Assembly (NCBI GenBank): GCA_016719055.1
Contig: JADKAW010000053.1
Span: 1 to 58,626 of the forward strand
Source of the DNA: Candidatus Rhodoferax mariagerensis
GTDB lineage: Bacteria > Pseudomonadota > Gammaproteobacteria > Burkholderiales > Burkholderiaceae_C
Direction of reading: 5' to 3'
DNA length: 58,626 bases
Below are positions 51,042-58,626 of this stretch, piece by piece. The translations under genes and the position numbers were made by a program. Within the stretch, counting starts at the first letter, position 1; every line of letters starts with the position of its first letter. Below the pieces are notes generated by a model. It saw nothing but the letters and a program-made list of their open reading frames with translations. It had not been told where the DNA came from and searched no databases.

Positions 51042-51374
51042 GATGGACTCCTGATTGATTGAGGGAGTCCAACTGTGAGCCGACGGCAGGAAAGTGCAAG
51101 CGAAGGCTTTCGCCGGCAGTAAAGCTGACCTTGGCCAACTTCGGCAAGTGCCCATTCCGGTCGGTCGATATTCTCCAATGCGGCCGTTCGGTGAGGCACT
51201 ATTCGCCCCATTTGAAGTTCTCCAATGCAGGCATTCGCGTACCGCAACTCTTGGCAACGATGCGGACCTCCGGCCCTATTATCAGCAAAGCTATGGTGCA
51301 GACCGTATTCCATTGCCAATCAGGTGCTAAAAGAACGTACTTACAATTAAGCTTTCATTTCGTTCGGAAGAATC
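51042..51374. other. intergenic region between integrase and DUF433 gene
   Basis: 333 bp of divergent upstream sequence. The motif TTCTCCAATGC occurs twice (~51170 and ~51220). No gene, tRNA or strong hairpin seen. Small frames here have no support. Confidence 0.4.
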
Positions 51375-51605
51375 ATGACATCTAGTCTGCTTGATCGAAT
51401 TACCATCGAACCCGGTAAATGTGGCGGGCGTCCGTGTATTCGCAGCATCCGCATTCGCGTCACGGATATTCTGGGGCTACTTGGCGCGGGGGCTTCCCAT
51501 CAGGAAATTCTTGAAGATTACCCGATTCTCGAAGAAGACGACATTCTGGCGGCGCTCGAGTATGCCGCAGCCCAAACGGACCATGCCATCCTCATTGCTG
51601 CATGA
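51375..51605 (+). CDS. DUF433 antitoxin
   Basis: 76 aa, MTSSLLDRITIEPGKCGGRP with CIRSIRIRVTDILGLLGAGA: the DUF433 (VapB-like winged HTH) family, which forms toxin-antitoxin pairs with DUF5615 PIN-like proteins. The stop overlaps the toxin start (ATGA). It should bind its own promoter and neutralise the partner nuclease. Confidence 0.88.
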   Translation: MTSSLLDRITIEPGKCGGRPCIRSIRIRVTDILGLLGAGASHQEILEDYPILEEDDILAALEYAAAQTDHAILIAA

Positions 51606-51934
51606 CATTATTGGTCGATAATCAACTGCCAGTGGCTCTGGCTCGCTATCTTGCTGCCAATGGTTGGGAATGCGCTCATGTGCAGGACATTGGACTAGGT
51701 GCAGCGGCAGACACGATAATCTGGCAGTACGCCAAAGAGCATGGCATGGCCATTGTCACCAAAGACGAAGATTTTCAGGCACTTGCCAATAGGCAAGGCA
51801 GCATCCCACCACAGGTTGTCTGGGTTCGTCTTGGCAATTGTCGGAAGGCGGTGTTACTGGAGGCGTTTTCGAGAATACTGCCAGCGCTGCGCGATATGTT
51901 GGCCGCCGGTGAGGCCGTGATCGAAATTCGATAA
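51602..51934 (+). CDS. DUF5615 PIN-like toxin
   Basis: 110 aa. LLVDNQLPVALARYLAANGW contains the first acidic ligand (Asp5); HVQDIGLGAAADTIIWQYAK and AIVTKDEDFQALANRQG complete the PIN-like active-site pattern. Family members are predicted RNases paired with DUF433 antitoxins, as here with a 4-base overlap. Complete and apparently intact. Confidence 0.88.
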   Translation: MTLLVDNQLPVALARYLAANGWECAHVQDIGLGAAADTIIWQYAKEHGMAIVTKDEDFQALANRQGSIPPQVVWVRLGNCRKAVLLEAFSRILPALRDMLAAGEAVIEIR

Positions 51935-52050
51935 GACTTCTGAAGTATTGTGTACGCTAACGATAAGCGTCGAAGCACCGCTGAAGATGCATGGGCAATG
52001 GGATCAAAAAGCTGAGCATCAATTGCGGCCAGCAATCGGTTCCCGCCAAT

Positions 52051-52386
52051 ATGAAGGAAGCTGTCGATACAAAACCTACGAACCAAGAGCAGCCTGAACT
52101 CGTCGATGAGGCTGGCAGTGATGCTTCACGCCGATGGGCAGAGTTCCGTCTCGCGGTCGTTGGACAGCTCATTTTCAGGGACGTCGAGGGTGGTCAACTT
52201 AGCGCAAAACTGAAGTCACTTTCGGCAACGAAATGGAAGCATCCGATTACCGGAAAGTCAGTGACCTTCGGCTATGGGTCTCAAGAAGTCCGCCATCATC
52301 TATTTGTGACCGCCGAGCCGAAACTGCATGTTTTCAGCCGGACTGAACCTGCATTTTCTTCGGCGTCCGGCTTCTTCGAAAGATAG
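52051..52386 (+). pseudogene. DDE transposase N-terminal fragment
   Basis: The segment SRRWAEFRLAVVGQLIFRDV, then LSATKWKHPITGKSVTFGYG matches the N-terminal HTH region of a common integrase-like (IS481-type) transposase. The expected ERWYY after FGxST is replaced by QEVRHHLF, so homology is lost after ~80 residues and no DDE domain follows. It is a truncated remnant. The upstream in-frame extension to 51991 has no support. Confidence 0.6.
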
Positions 52387-52493
52387 TTTTTAACGCGTCT
52401 TCTTCTGGCTGTTGGGTGACTTCTTCACACTTCGGTTGAAGTCGTGCAGGCGGCCATAGTGGCTGATCTTCTCGACCTGATCGAGGAGTTGGC

Positions 52494-53002
52494 ATGGCCC
52501 AATGCGGACAACGCAAGTGCTTGAATTGCGGGGAGTTTTTTGCCCCTGACCATCGCAACCGGGACCGCCAGCACTACTGCACCAAGCCCGAATGCCGCCA
52601 TGCCAGCAAGGCCGCAGCCCAAGCGGCATGGCTGGCCAAACCCGCCAACAGCGACTACTTCCGCGACCCCTCGCATGTGAGCCGCGTGCAAGCCTGGCGT
52701 GCTGCACACCCAGGGTACAGCCGCAAGCGGGCCAAGACATCTGTGGCGTTACAAGATCCCTTGCCCGTACAAGTAACTGATTCCAATGAGGAAACAGCCC
52801 ATCGTGGTGAGATGCCTGCGCTGCCTGCGTTACAAGATTGCTTCACCCCGCCAACCCAATACTGACTGGGCTGATCGCCCATTTGTTCTCACTGACGTTA
52901 CAAGATGACATCGACCAGGCTACCCACCGATTGATACAACTGGGCCTCGACATCAACCGCCGTAGCCACCATGAAGATCATCAAAGCAGTGCTTCGCCCT
53001 GA
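52494..53002 (+). pseudogene. IS21-associated passenger protein with cysteine motif, frameshifted near its end
   Basis: MAQCGQRKCLNCGEFFAPDH ... RQHYCTKPECRHASKAAAQA ... HPGYSRK is a protein type I associate with IS21-like elements; the four cysteines (CLNC, CTKPEC) could hold a metal. The frame 52494-52865 ends TPPTQY, but the next frame reads NPILTGLIAHLFSLTLQDDI, the usual continuation, so one base is missing or extra near 52850. Function unknown. Confidence 0.55.
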
Positions 53003-53429
53003 TCGCGTACGCGAGACTCCCGAGCAATTCAGTTGGGTTGACCAGGCCCTGGTGCAGCACCACCTCATCGACCGCTGCGACAGTCGCAGCGCCGCGCTGT
53101 ACCTGTTTCTCATCACCGTGGCTGACGCACAAGGCCTGAGCTACTACGCCAGCGCCACACTGGGTGCACGCCTGCATCTCAGTGCTGACGAATTGGCCCT
53201 GGCGCGCCAGCAACTCATTGAACTCGCACTGATTGCCTACCAGGCCCCGCTGTACCAAGTGTTGGCTTTGCCTGGCACTCAAACGGCCTGTGCTCGCACA
53301 CCCAGAGCAGCCCCACCAGCGTTGCTGTCAACCGGGGCACTGGCACCGGCTCCAACCCGACAGGTCAATGCCGGCCCCATGAGCCTGGCACAGCTCATTG
53401 AACTGGAGCGCAGTCATGCTCGACTATGA
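52971..53429 (+). CDS. IS21-associated passenger protein
   Basis: 152 aa, MKIIKAVLRPDRVRETPEQF with RSAALYLFLITVADAQGLSY and LIELALIAYQAPLYQVLAL. It resembles helix-rich proteins found immediately before istA in some IS21 elements of betaproteobacteria. Role unknown, perhaps a regulator. It overlaps the istA start by 14 bases. Apparently intact although the downstream transposase is not. Confidence 0.6.
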   Translation: MKIIKAVLRPDRVRETPEQFSWVDQALVQHHLIDRCDSRSAALYLFLITVADAQGLSYYASATLGARLHLSADELALARQQLIELALIAYQAPLYQVLALPGTQTACARTPRAAPPALLSTGALAPAPTRQVNAGPMSLAQLIELERSHARL

Positions 53430-53856
53430 GACCTATTGCAAGATCCGTGACCACCTGGACCGCCAAAACCTCACCATCGCTCAAACCGCCCGAGCGTTGG
53501 GCATGGATGCGCGTACCGTGGCCAAATGGGCCGTAGTCGAGCAGTTTCAGCCACGCGCCTGCAATACACCTCGGGTGAGTAAGCTCGATGCCTTTAAAGG
53601 CCAGATCGTGCGCTGGCTCGACACCCACCCCTACAGTGGGCAGCAAATTTACCAGCGTCTGCGCGAAGTGGGTTTCGACGGTGGCATCACCATCGTCAAG
53701 GACTATGTGCAGCGCATCCGGCCACGCCCGGTGCAGGCCTTTCTCAAACTCTCGTTCCTACCGGGCGAAGCTGCCCAGGTGGACTGGGGTGAGTGCGTTG
53801 AAGCTGCCCTTCATGCTGGCCAATCATCAGCCCTTTGCGCAGGTCGCAGCCGATAA
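53416..53856 (+). pseudogene. istA N-terminal fragment (IS21 family)
   Basis: MLDYETYCKIRDHLDRQNLT with the HTH IAQTARALGMDARTVAKWAV and LPGEAAQVDWGE, which holds the first catalytic Asp. After VDWGE the sequence jumps, by a deletion of the remaining DDE domain, into istB, and the istA frame ends with unrelated residues. No transposase activity is possible. Confidence 0.8.
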
Positions 53857-54536
53857 GCAGTGGTCGCATCTGCATTACCTCACGGAGTTGGCCAGTGGCG
53901 AGGCAGCGGCGCATGCTGACCGGCGTGTGGCCCGCTTGGTGGCGCAGGCGCGCTTTCCCGTGCTCAAGTCGATGGATCAGTTTGATTAGCAGTGGCCCAC
54001 CAAAATCAATCAGTTGCTGGTGCAAAACTTGTTTCATCTGGATTTTGTCCGCCAGAGAGCCAATGTGGTGTTGATCGCCGGCACCGGCTTGGGCAAGAGT
54101 CATTTGATGACGGCCTTGGGACATGCGGCTTGTCTGAAAGGGCACTCGGTGCTGTTTACCGGGGCCATCGAGATCATCAATAACCTGGCTTTGGCTCACA
54201 CCACCGGCACCCGTCAAGCGGGCCTTGGCACATTACGTCAAACCGCAGGTGTTGTGTATTGATGAGTTGGGTTATTTGCCCATCGACAAGTTCGGTGCCG
54301 ATTGCCTGTTTCAGATCATCAGTCACCGCTATGAGCGCAGTGCCACCTTGATCACCACCAACCGCGTCTACAAGCAGTGGCCGGCCATCTTCAACAACGA
54401 TGCGGTACTGACCTCTGCGTTGCTCGACCGCCTGCTGCACCACGCACAGACCGTTGTCATTGAGGAAGAAGCTACCGCTCCAAGGATCAGGTCGAGCTTT
54501 GATGCTCTCGCTGCGCTCACCACTGCGCACCCTCAA
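53790..54536 (+). pseudogene. istB (IS21 helper ATPase), broken
   Basis: Starts within the deletion junction (WSHLHYLTELASGEAAAHAD). An amber TAG at 53987-53989 sits between SMDQFD and QWPTKINQLLVQNLF; Walker A GTGLGKS is in the following open stretch; a frameshift near 54220 precedes PQVLCIDELGYLPIDKFGAD (Walker B) and LDRLLHHAQTVVIEEE. The C-terminus is replaced by unrelated sequence. Together with the istA fragment this is a collapsed IS21 element lacking the istA 3' and istB 5' parts. Confidence 0.82.
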
Positions 54537-54814
54537 TTCATTATCTTGCTATGCTTTTGGCATCAAAGGCGCCAACATTTTGAAACCGGCTGAAATTCGA
54601 CATGTTCGCGCCGGCGGCCACATCTATTCAAGAAGCAAAGCTTTTTTGCTCTAATATAGAGAGCTAACAGCGCACACGAAATGGGGGCTACAGGCCATTT
54701 CGACATACAAGTGCCACGCAGCCAGCACGACACCAGCCATCCCAATCCAGTAAACGCTCATCGACGCATCGCTTGCGGTATTCAAACAGCCCTTGCGCAC
54801 GCTCAACCGCACCG

Positions 54815-54888
54815 GCGCAGCAGTCGGACAGGGCGGCCCCGATTTCTGGTGCTCCAGCATGAGGGGCTGCCCTGTCCGGCTGCTGCGC
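54815..54888 (+). other. 26-bp long stem-loop upstream of grxD
   Basis: Arms 54815-54840 and 54863-54888 pair over 26 positions with a 22-nt loop that itself contains CTGG/CCAG. The only two non-Watson-Crick positions are T-G and G-T on the plus strand, so as plus-strand RNA the stem is unbroken. No T run follows. It could be a small RNA, an mRNA leader structure for grxD, or a mobile-element end. Confidence 0.5.
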
Positions 54889-55013
54889 AACACCGACCCG
54901 CCGCACAACCATGATCGTCGCGCAGCACCCCTATCGGTTTCAGGGTCACACGGCACAAAGCAATCGTGAAGGTGAAATAATCCAGCCTGTTTTTTCAAAA
55001 AGGAATTTTGAGC

Positions 55014-55340
55014 ATGAGCGACACCCAACAACGCATCGACGATCTGGTCAAGCAAAACGACATCCTGCTGTTCATGAAAGGCAGCGCCAGCTTTCCGCAA
55101 TGCGGGTTCTCTGGCCGGGCGGTGCAAGTACTGAAGGCCTGCGGCGTTGACCCCAAAGCCATTAAAACCGTCAACGTGCTGGAAGACGACGAAATTCGCG
55201 CTGCCATCAAGGACTACAGCAACTGGCCGACCATTCCGCAGTTTTATCTAAAGGGCGAGTTCATTGGCGGGTCGGACATCATGATGGAGATGTACGAAAG
55301 CGGCGAGTTGCAAGCCCTGCTGGGTACCCCCGCTGCCTGA
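55014..55340 (+). CDS. grxD: monothiol glutaredoxin, Grx4 family
   Basis: 108 aa with the monothiol active site C30-G-F-S in ASFPQCGFSGRAVQVL and the glutathione-binding WPTIPQFYLKGEFIGGSDI. These proteins carry or transfer [2Fe-2S] clusters. The start MSDTQQ (55014) is preferred to the ATG two codons earlier. It is the last gene of the hemA-prfA-prmC-grxD group, now separated from prmC by the accessory insertion. A terminator follows. Confidence 0.94.
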   Translation: MSDTQQRIDDLVKQNDILLFMKGSASFPQCGFSGRAVQVLKACGVDPKAIKTVNVLEDDEIRAAIKDYSNWPTIPQFYLKGEFIGGSDIMMEMYESGELQALLGTPAA

Positions 55341-55362
55341 TCAGCAACTCAGCCACTGTGAG

Positions 55363-55396
55363 CCGACCCCGCCAGTGCTGGTCGGGTCGGTTTTTT
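55363..55396 (+). terminator. Rho-independent terminator after grxD
   Basis: CCGACCC (55363-55369) pairs with GGGTCGG (55384-55390) and is followed by six T residues, directly before the convergent lytic transglycosylase stop. Confidence 0.8.
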
Positions 55397-56094
55397 CATT
55401 TCAGGGGTGAGCTGCCAATTTCCCATAGCCTTTGCGCACCCAGCACGGCATTCGGGTACGGTGACTGCCCACGCGAGCCGTTGTACCGGCCCAGCGCCAG
55501 AAACAGGTCACCGCGCTCACGCTCCAGGTAATGGCGCAAGATGACGCAGCCAAAACGCAAGTTGGTCTGCATGTGAAACAGCCGGCTGGCATCACCATCA
55601 CCCAGCACCCGGGTCCAGAACGGCATGACCTGCATGTAGCCACGGGCACCGGCGCTGCTGACGGCAAATTTGCGGAAATTGCTCTCCACCTGGATCAGCC
55701 CCAGCACCAACGACACTTCAAGCCCGGCGCGCTTGCTCTCATACCAGACGGTTTGCAAAAACTCTTTGCGCACCGTGAAGTCGGGCTTTTTCTTGATCAG
55801 CCGCTGGCTCATGCTGCCGAGCCAGCGCAAATACACCAGACGCGATTCGGTGTCGGCAAATTCGGGCACGGGCGGGGCGTGGTTGGCAATGGCCGAGCTC
55901 AAGGCGGTGCGTACCGAATCGATCAGCGGCTCTTCCATTTGTGTGCCGGCCGCTGCGAAATTCTGAAAACATAGCAAACCAAGCCCGATGAATAAGGGCT
56001 GGGGACCAAAACCACTCACGAGCATGGTGCGGCGCGTCAGGCCGCCCGCCGAGCCAACATGCCACGGTTGATTCATGCTAGTGTTTAGTTGCAT
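55396..56094 (-). CDS. lytic transglycosylase (SLT domain)
   Basis: 232 aa: N-terminal hydrophobic signal or anchor (LFIGLGLLCFQNFAAAGTQM), then an SLT goose-lysozyme-type domain with catalytic Glu in LGLIQVESNFRKFAVSSAGA, RGYMQVMPFW and ALGRYNGSRGQS. It would cleave peptidoglycan glycan strands in the periplasm. A second Met at codon 7 (56076) is an alternative start. It sits between convergent grxD and proS in the same direction as proS, the proS-lytic transglycosylase order common in Comamonadaceae. Confidence 0.9.
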   Translation of the reverse strand: MQLNTSMNQPWHVGSAGGLTRRTMLVSGFGPQPLFIGLGLLCFQNFAAAGTQMEEPLIDSVRTALSSAIANHAPPVPEFADTESRLVYLRWLGSMSQRLIKKKPDFTVRKEFLQTVWYESKRAGLEVSLVLGLIQVESNFRKFAVSSAGARGYMQVMPFWTRVLGDGDASRLFHMQTNLRFGCVILRHYLERERGDLFLALGRYNGSRGQSPYPNAVLGAQRLWEIGSSPLK

Positions 56095-56251
56095 AAGTCT
56101 GCGTTACTCCGAGAATCGTCCGGCGCTTGCAGGATTAGGCGCAAGCACGCAAGCCGAGCATTTGCAACGACATCAGCAAGTCGTGGCAGACTTGACACGC
56201 TTCACCTTGCTGTACATCAGCTCACTCAAGCCAGCGGACAAACTCACACGC

Positions 56252-57992
56252 TCATGCCTTGAGCTTGCCCAGCAGCAGGTTGGCGATGTCTGCCAATGGC
56301 ACGGCGCTGGCGGCAACGTCGCGGCGGTGCTGGTATTCCACATTGCCTTCTTTCAGCGCCCGATCACCAATGTTGACACGGTGAGGCACGCCGATCAGTT
56401 CCCAGTCGGCAAACATGGCACCCGGGCGCTCGCCGCGATCGTCCAGCATCACATCAACCCCGCCGGCCAGCAACTCAGCGTAGAGCGATGCAGAAATTGC
56501 CTTGACCTCCGGTGAGCGTTCGGAATTGATCGGGCAGATCACCACGGTAAACGGTGCCAGCGCATCCGGCCAGATGATGCCGCGCTCATCGTGGTTTTGT
56601 TCAATGGCGGCAGCCGGCAGGCGGGTAATGCCAATGCCGTAGCAGCCCATTTCCATCAGCTGCGGCTTACCATTCTGATCCAGAAAGGTGGCTTTCATGG
56701 CGGCGCTGTATTTTGTGCCCAGGTAAAACACGTGGCCTACCTCGATGCCGCGCTCAATCGTCAGCAGGCCCTGGCCGTCTGGCGAAGCGTCACCCGCCAG
56801 CACATTGCGCAAATCAGCCACTCTGTCAGGTTCGGGCAGATCGCGGCCCCAGTTTACGCCGGTGACGTGAAAGTCGGGCACATTGGCACCGCAAATCCAG
56901 TCGCTCATCACCGCTACCTCGCGGTCCACCACCAGCGTGACGGGTTTTTGCAGATTAAGTGGCCCGAGGTAGCCTGGTTTGCAGCCAAAGTGGTCTTCAA
57001 TCTCGGGCACGCTGGCAAAACGGAAGGCGGTGAGGCCGGGCAATTTGCCGACCTTGACCTCGTTCATGTCGTGGTCGCCGCGCAGCAGCAGCAGCCAGAC
57101 CTGGGTTTTGAGCACCTCACCCTTGTCACTCACGGTGTCGGTAGCCAGAACCAGTGACTTGACGGTGGTTTGCAGTGGCACCCAGCAGTTCAGCCACATC
57201 GGCGCAAGTGCTTTTGCCTGGGGTCGGGGTGTGGGTCATGGGTTTTGTGACGGCTGGGCGCGGACTCGCCGGCGCCATGGCCTCGGCTTTTTCCAGGTTG
57301 GCGGCGTAAGCGCTGCCCGGACAATAAACGATGGCGTCCTCACCCGTGGCGGCAATCACCTGAAACTCTTCGCTCAGGTCGCCACCAATGGCGCCGCTGT
57401 CGGCCGCCACGGCGCGGTAGGTCAAGCCAAAGCGGTCAAATATGCGCCGATAGGCCTTGGCCATGACCTGATAGCTGGCCTTGGCACTGGCCTGGTCGCG
57501 GTCAAAGCTATAGGCGTCTTTCATGATGAACTCGCGTCCGCGCATCAGGCCAAAGCGGGGCCGGCGCTCGTCACGGAACTTGGTCTGAATCTGGTAGAAA
57601 TTCTTTGGTAATTGTTTGTAACTGCGTATTTCCTGCCGGGCGATGTCGGTGATCACTTCTTCGCTGGTGGGTTGCACCACAAAGTCGTTGCCGTGGCGGT
57701 CTTTGATGCGCAGCAATTCGGATCCCATTTTTTCGAACCGGCCAGTCTCCATCCACAGTTCGGCGGGTTGCACCACTGGCATCGACAGCTCCACCGCACC
57801 GGCACGGTTCATTTCCTCGCGCACGATGCGCTCTACTTTTTGCACGACACGCAAGCCCATCGGCATCAGGGTGTAAATGCCGGCTCCAAGCTTTTTGATC
57901 ATGCCGGCGCGCAGCATCAGCTTGTGGCTGACCACTTCGGCATCGGCCGGGGCCTCTTTGAGGGTTGAAATAAAGAATTGGGAGGCTTTCAT
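56252..57992 (-). CDS. proS: prolyl-tRNA synthetase, frameshifted as written
   Basis: Bacterial-type ProRS. From 57992, MKASQFFISTLKEAPADAEV, class II motifs GAGIYTLMPMGLRVVQKVER and FRDERRPRFGLMRGREFIMK are intact up to TCADVAELLG; the frame then shifts near 57179-57184 (GGGT run) and VPLQTTVKSLVLATD to the C-terminal LADIANLLLGKLKA is read in another frame. The editing domain (~225-405) spans the break. A +1 or -2 change restores ~580 aa. ProRS is indispensable, so a sequence error is the likelier cause. Confidence 0.92.
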
Positions 57993-58084
57993 GGCGGGTA
58001 TCCGGGAATAAGTCAGGGTTGTCGCTCTTGCTGCAAAGCAAACGCTGTGCATAATGGACACAATTTAAAATTTGGGGTTTGATT

Positions 58085-58626
58085 ATGCTTGACCGAGACG
58101 GCTTTAGGCCGAACGTCGGCATCGTCCTGCTCAACCAGAAAAATCAGGTGTTTTGGGGCAAGCGTATTCGTACGCACTCCTGGCAGTTTCCGCAAGGTGG
58201 TATTGACCGGGGTGAAACCCCTGAGCAAGCCATGATTCGGGAGTTGCACGAAGAGGTTGGGCTGCAGCGCGAGCATGTTCGTATTGTTGCCCGCACCCGT
58301 GACTGGTTGCGCTATGAGGTGCCGGACCGTTTCATTCGCCGCGATTCTCGCGGCTTTTACAAGGGCCAGAAGCAGATCTGGTTCTTGTTGCAGTTGGTAG
58401 GGCATGACTGGGATCTGAACCTGCGCGCCACCAGCCACCCGGAGTTCGATGCCTGGCGATGGAACGACTATTGGGTTCCACTAGAGGCTGTCGTCGAGTT
58501 CAAACGCGAGGTTTATGTCACTGCCCTGACTGAACTGGCCCGGTATGTGCCGCGCAATGACCACCGCAACCGCTTTCTGCGCCAGGAATTCGGCCGCTGG
58601 GCCGACCAAAGCTATGGCGACATGCC
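58085..58626 (+). CDS. rppH: RNA pyrophosphohydrolase (partial)
   Basis: Open from ATG 58085 (MLDRDGFRPNVGIVLLNQKN) to the window end, ~180 residues. It contains the Nudix box GGIDRGETPEQAMIRELHEE followed by VGL, and SWQFPQGG, FYKGQKQIWFLLQL and the C-terminal FKREVYVTALTELARYVPRN of RppH (NudH). It converts 5'-triphosphate mRNA to monophosphate and so starts RNase E decay. Divergent from proS, with ~90 bp between them, the usual arrangement in Burkholderiales. The 3' end lies outside the window. Confidence 0.95.
   Translation, partial: MLDRDGFRPNVGIVLLNQKNQVFWGKRIRTHSWQFPQGGIDRGETPEQAMIRELHEEVGLQREHVRIVARTRDWLRYEVPDRFIRRDSRGFYKGQKQIWFLLQLVGHDWDLNLRATSHPEFDAWRWNDYWVPLEAVVEFKREVYVTALTELARYVPRNDHRNRFLRQEFGRWADQSYGDM

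Larger units (their letters stand above)
49514..54800. mobile_element. accessory insertion between prmC-slyX and grxD
   Basis: About 5.2 kb separating genes that are usually adjacent. It contains a toxin-antitoxin fusion, a short tyrosine recombinase, a second toxin-antitoxin pair, a DDE transposase fragment and a collapsed IS21-family element. No clear terminal repeats enclose the whole, so it looks like stepwise accumulation rather than a single element. Confidence 0.5.

Noticed and set aside
54801..54888. Integron attC site
   Set aside because: A GCTCAAC core-like sequence precedes the stem, but no GTTRRRY partner follows and pairing is too perfect for an attC.
54651..55127. 158-aa minus-strand frame ahead of grxD
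   Set aside because: Overlaps grxD antisense and the long hairpin; no family resemblance apart from one hydrophobic stretch.

Overview
The window is a chromosomal segment of a betaproteobacterium, most likely Burkholderiales/Comamonadaceae (Rhodoferax/Polaromonas-like). The evidence is the gene content and order (hupB, tRNA-Val and ppiD in one neighbourhood; hemA-prfA-prmC-grxD; ubiE, ubiJ and ubiB; ugpB-ugpA-ugpE-ugpC-ugpQ; folE; aspS; proS next to a divergent rppH), the moderate-to-high GC, and two copies of an intergenic repeat I associate with Comamonadaceae. Taxonomy is inferred from content only.

Layout. 1-500: scrambled remnants (istB fragment, broken tyrosine recombinase). 640-5584: core genes dsbB, yggX, mnmC, ppiD. 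5990-20429: a ~14.4 kb integrative element in the 3' half of tRNA-Val(TAC), bounded by 49-bp direct repeats (5941-5989 and 20381-20429). It separates ppiD from the tRNA and hupB. It carries a tyrosine integrase, HTH regulators, a P4-type primase/helicase module, a candidate origin, small and large terminase genes, a Mor-like regulator and a prohead protease-major capsid fusion. No portal, tail or lysis genes are visible, so it looks like a capsid-encoding phage satellite or a reduced prophage. A block running from the HTH gene to the small terminase gene is present twice (7426-9716 and 12411-16133), and the two copies are decayed in different ways. Between the capsid gene and attR lies ~1.4 kb with almost no coding potential but packed with distinct short inverted repeats and four copies of a ~28-nt hairpin repeat. 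Several hairpins of this array covary. It is the strongest candidate here for something undescribed.

20474-45522: mostly core genes (hupB, acyltransferase, IS debris at 22.2-23.7 kb, DUF429, BLUF photoreceptor, folE, clsB, an endonuclease/exonuclease/phosphatase gene, nudB, aspS, DUF502, fmdB-like, ubiB, ubiJ, Tim44-like, ubiE, DUF971, a 1311-aa flavin/Fe-S oxidoreductase, and the ugp glycerol-3-phosphate uptake operon). 45585-58626: hemA, prfA, prmC (fused in frame to slyX), then a ~5 kb accessory insertion (toxin-antitoxin fusion, short integrase, DUF433/DUF5615 pair, IS remnants including a collapsed IS21 element), then grxD, a lytic transglycosylase, proS and a partial rppH.

Quality note. 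hemA and proS, both normally indispensable, are frameshifted as written, and ugpA carries two compensating shifts in T runs. The two copies of the duplicated island block differ largely by one-base indels. Some broken genes may therefore be sequence errors rather than biology, and I say so where it matters.
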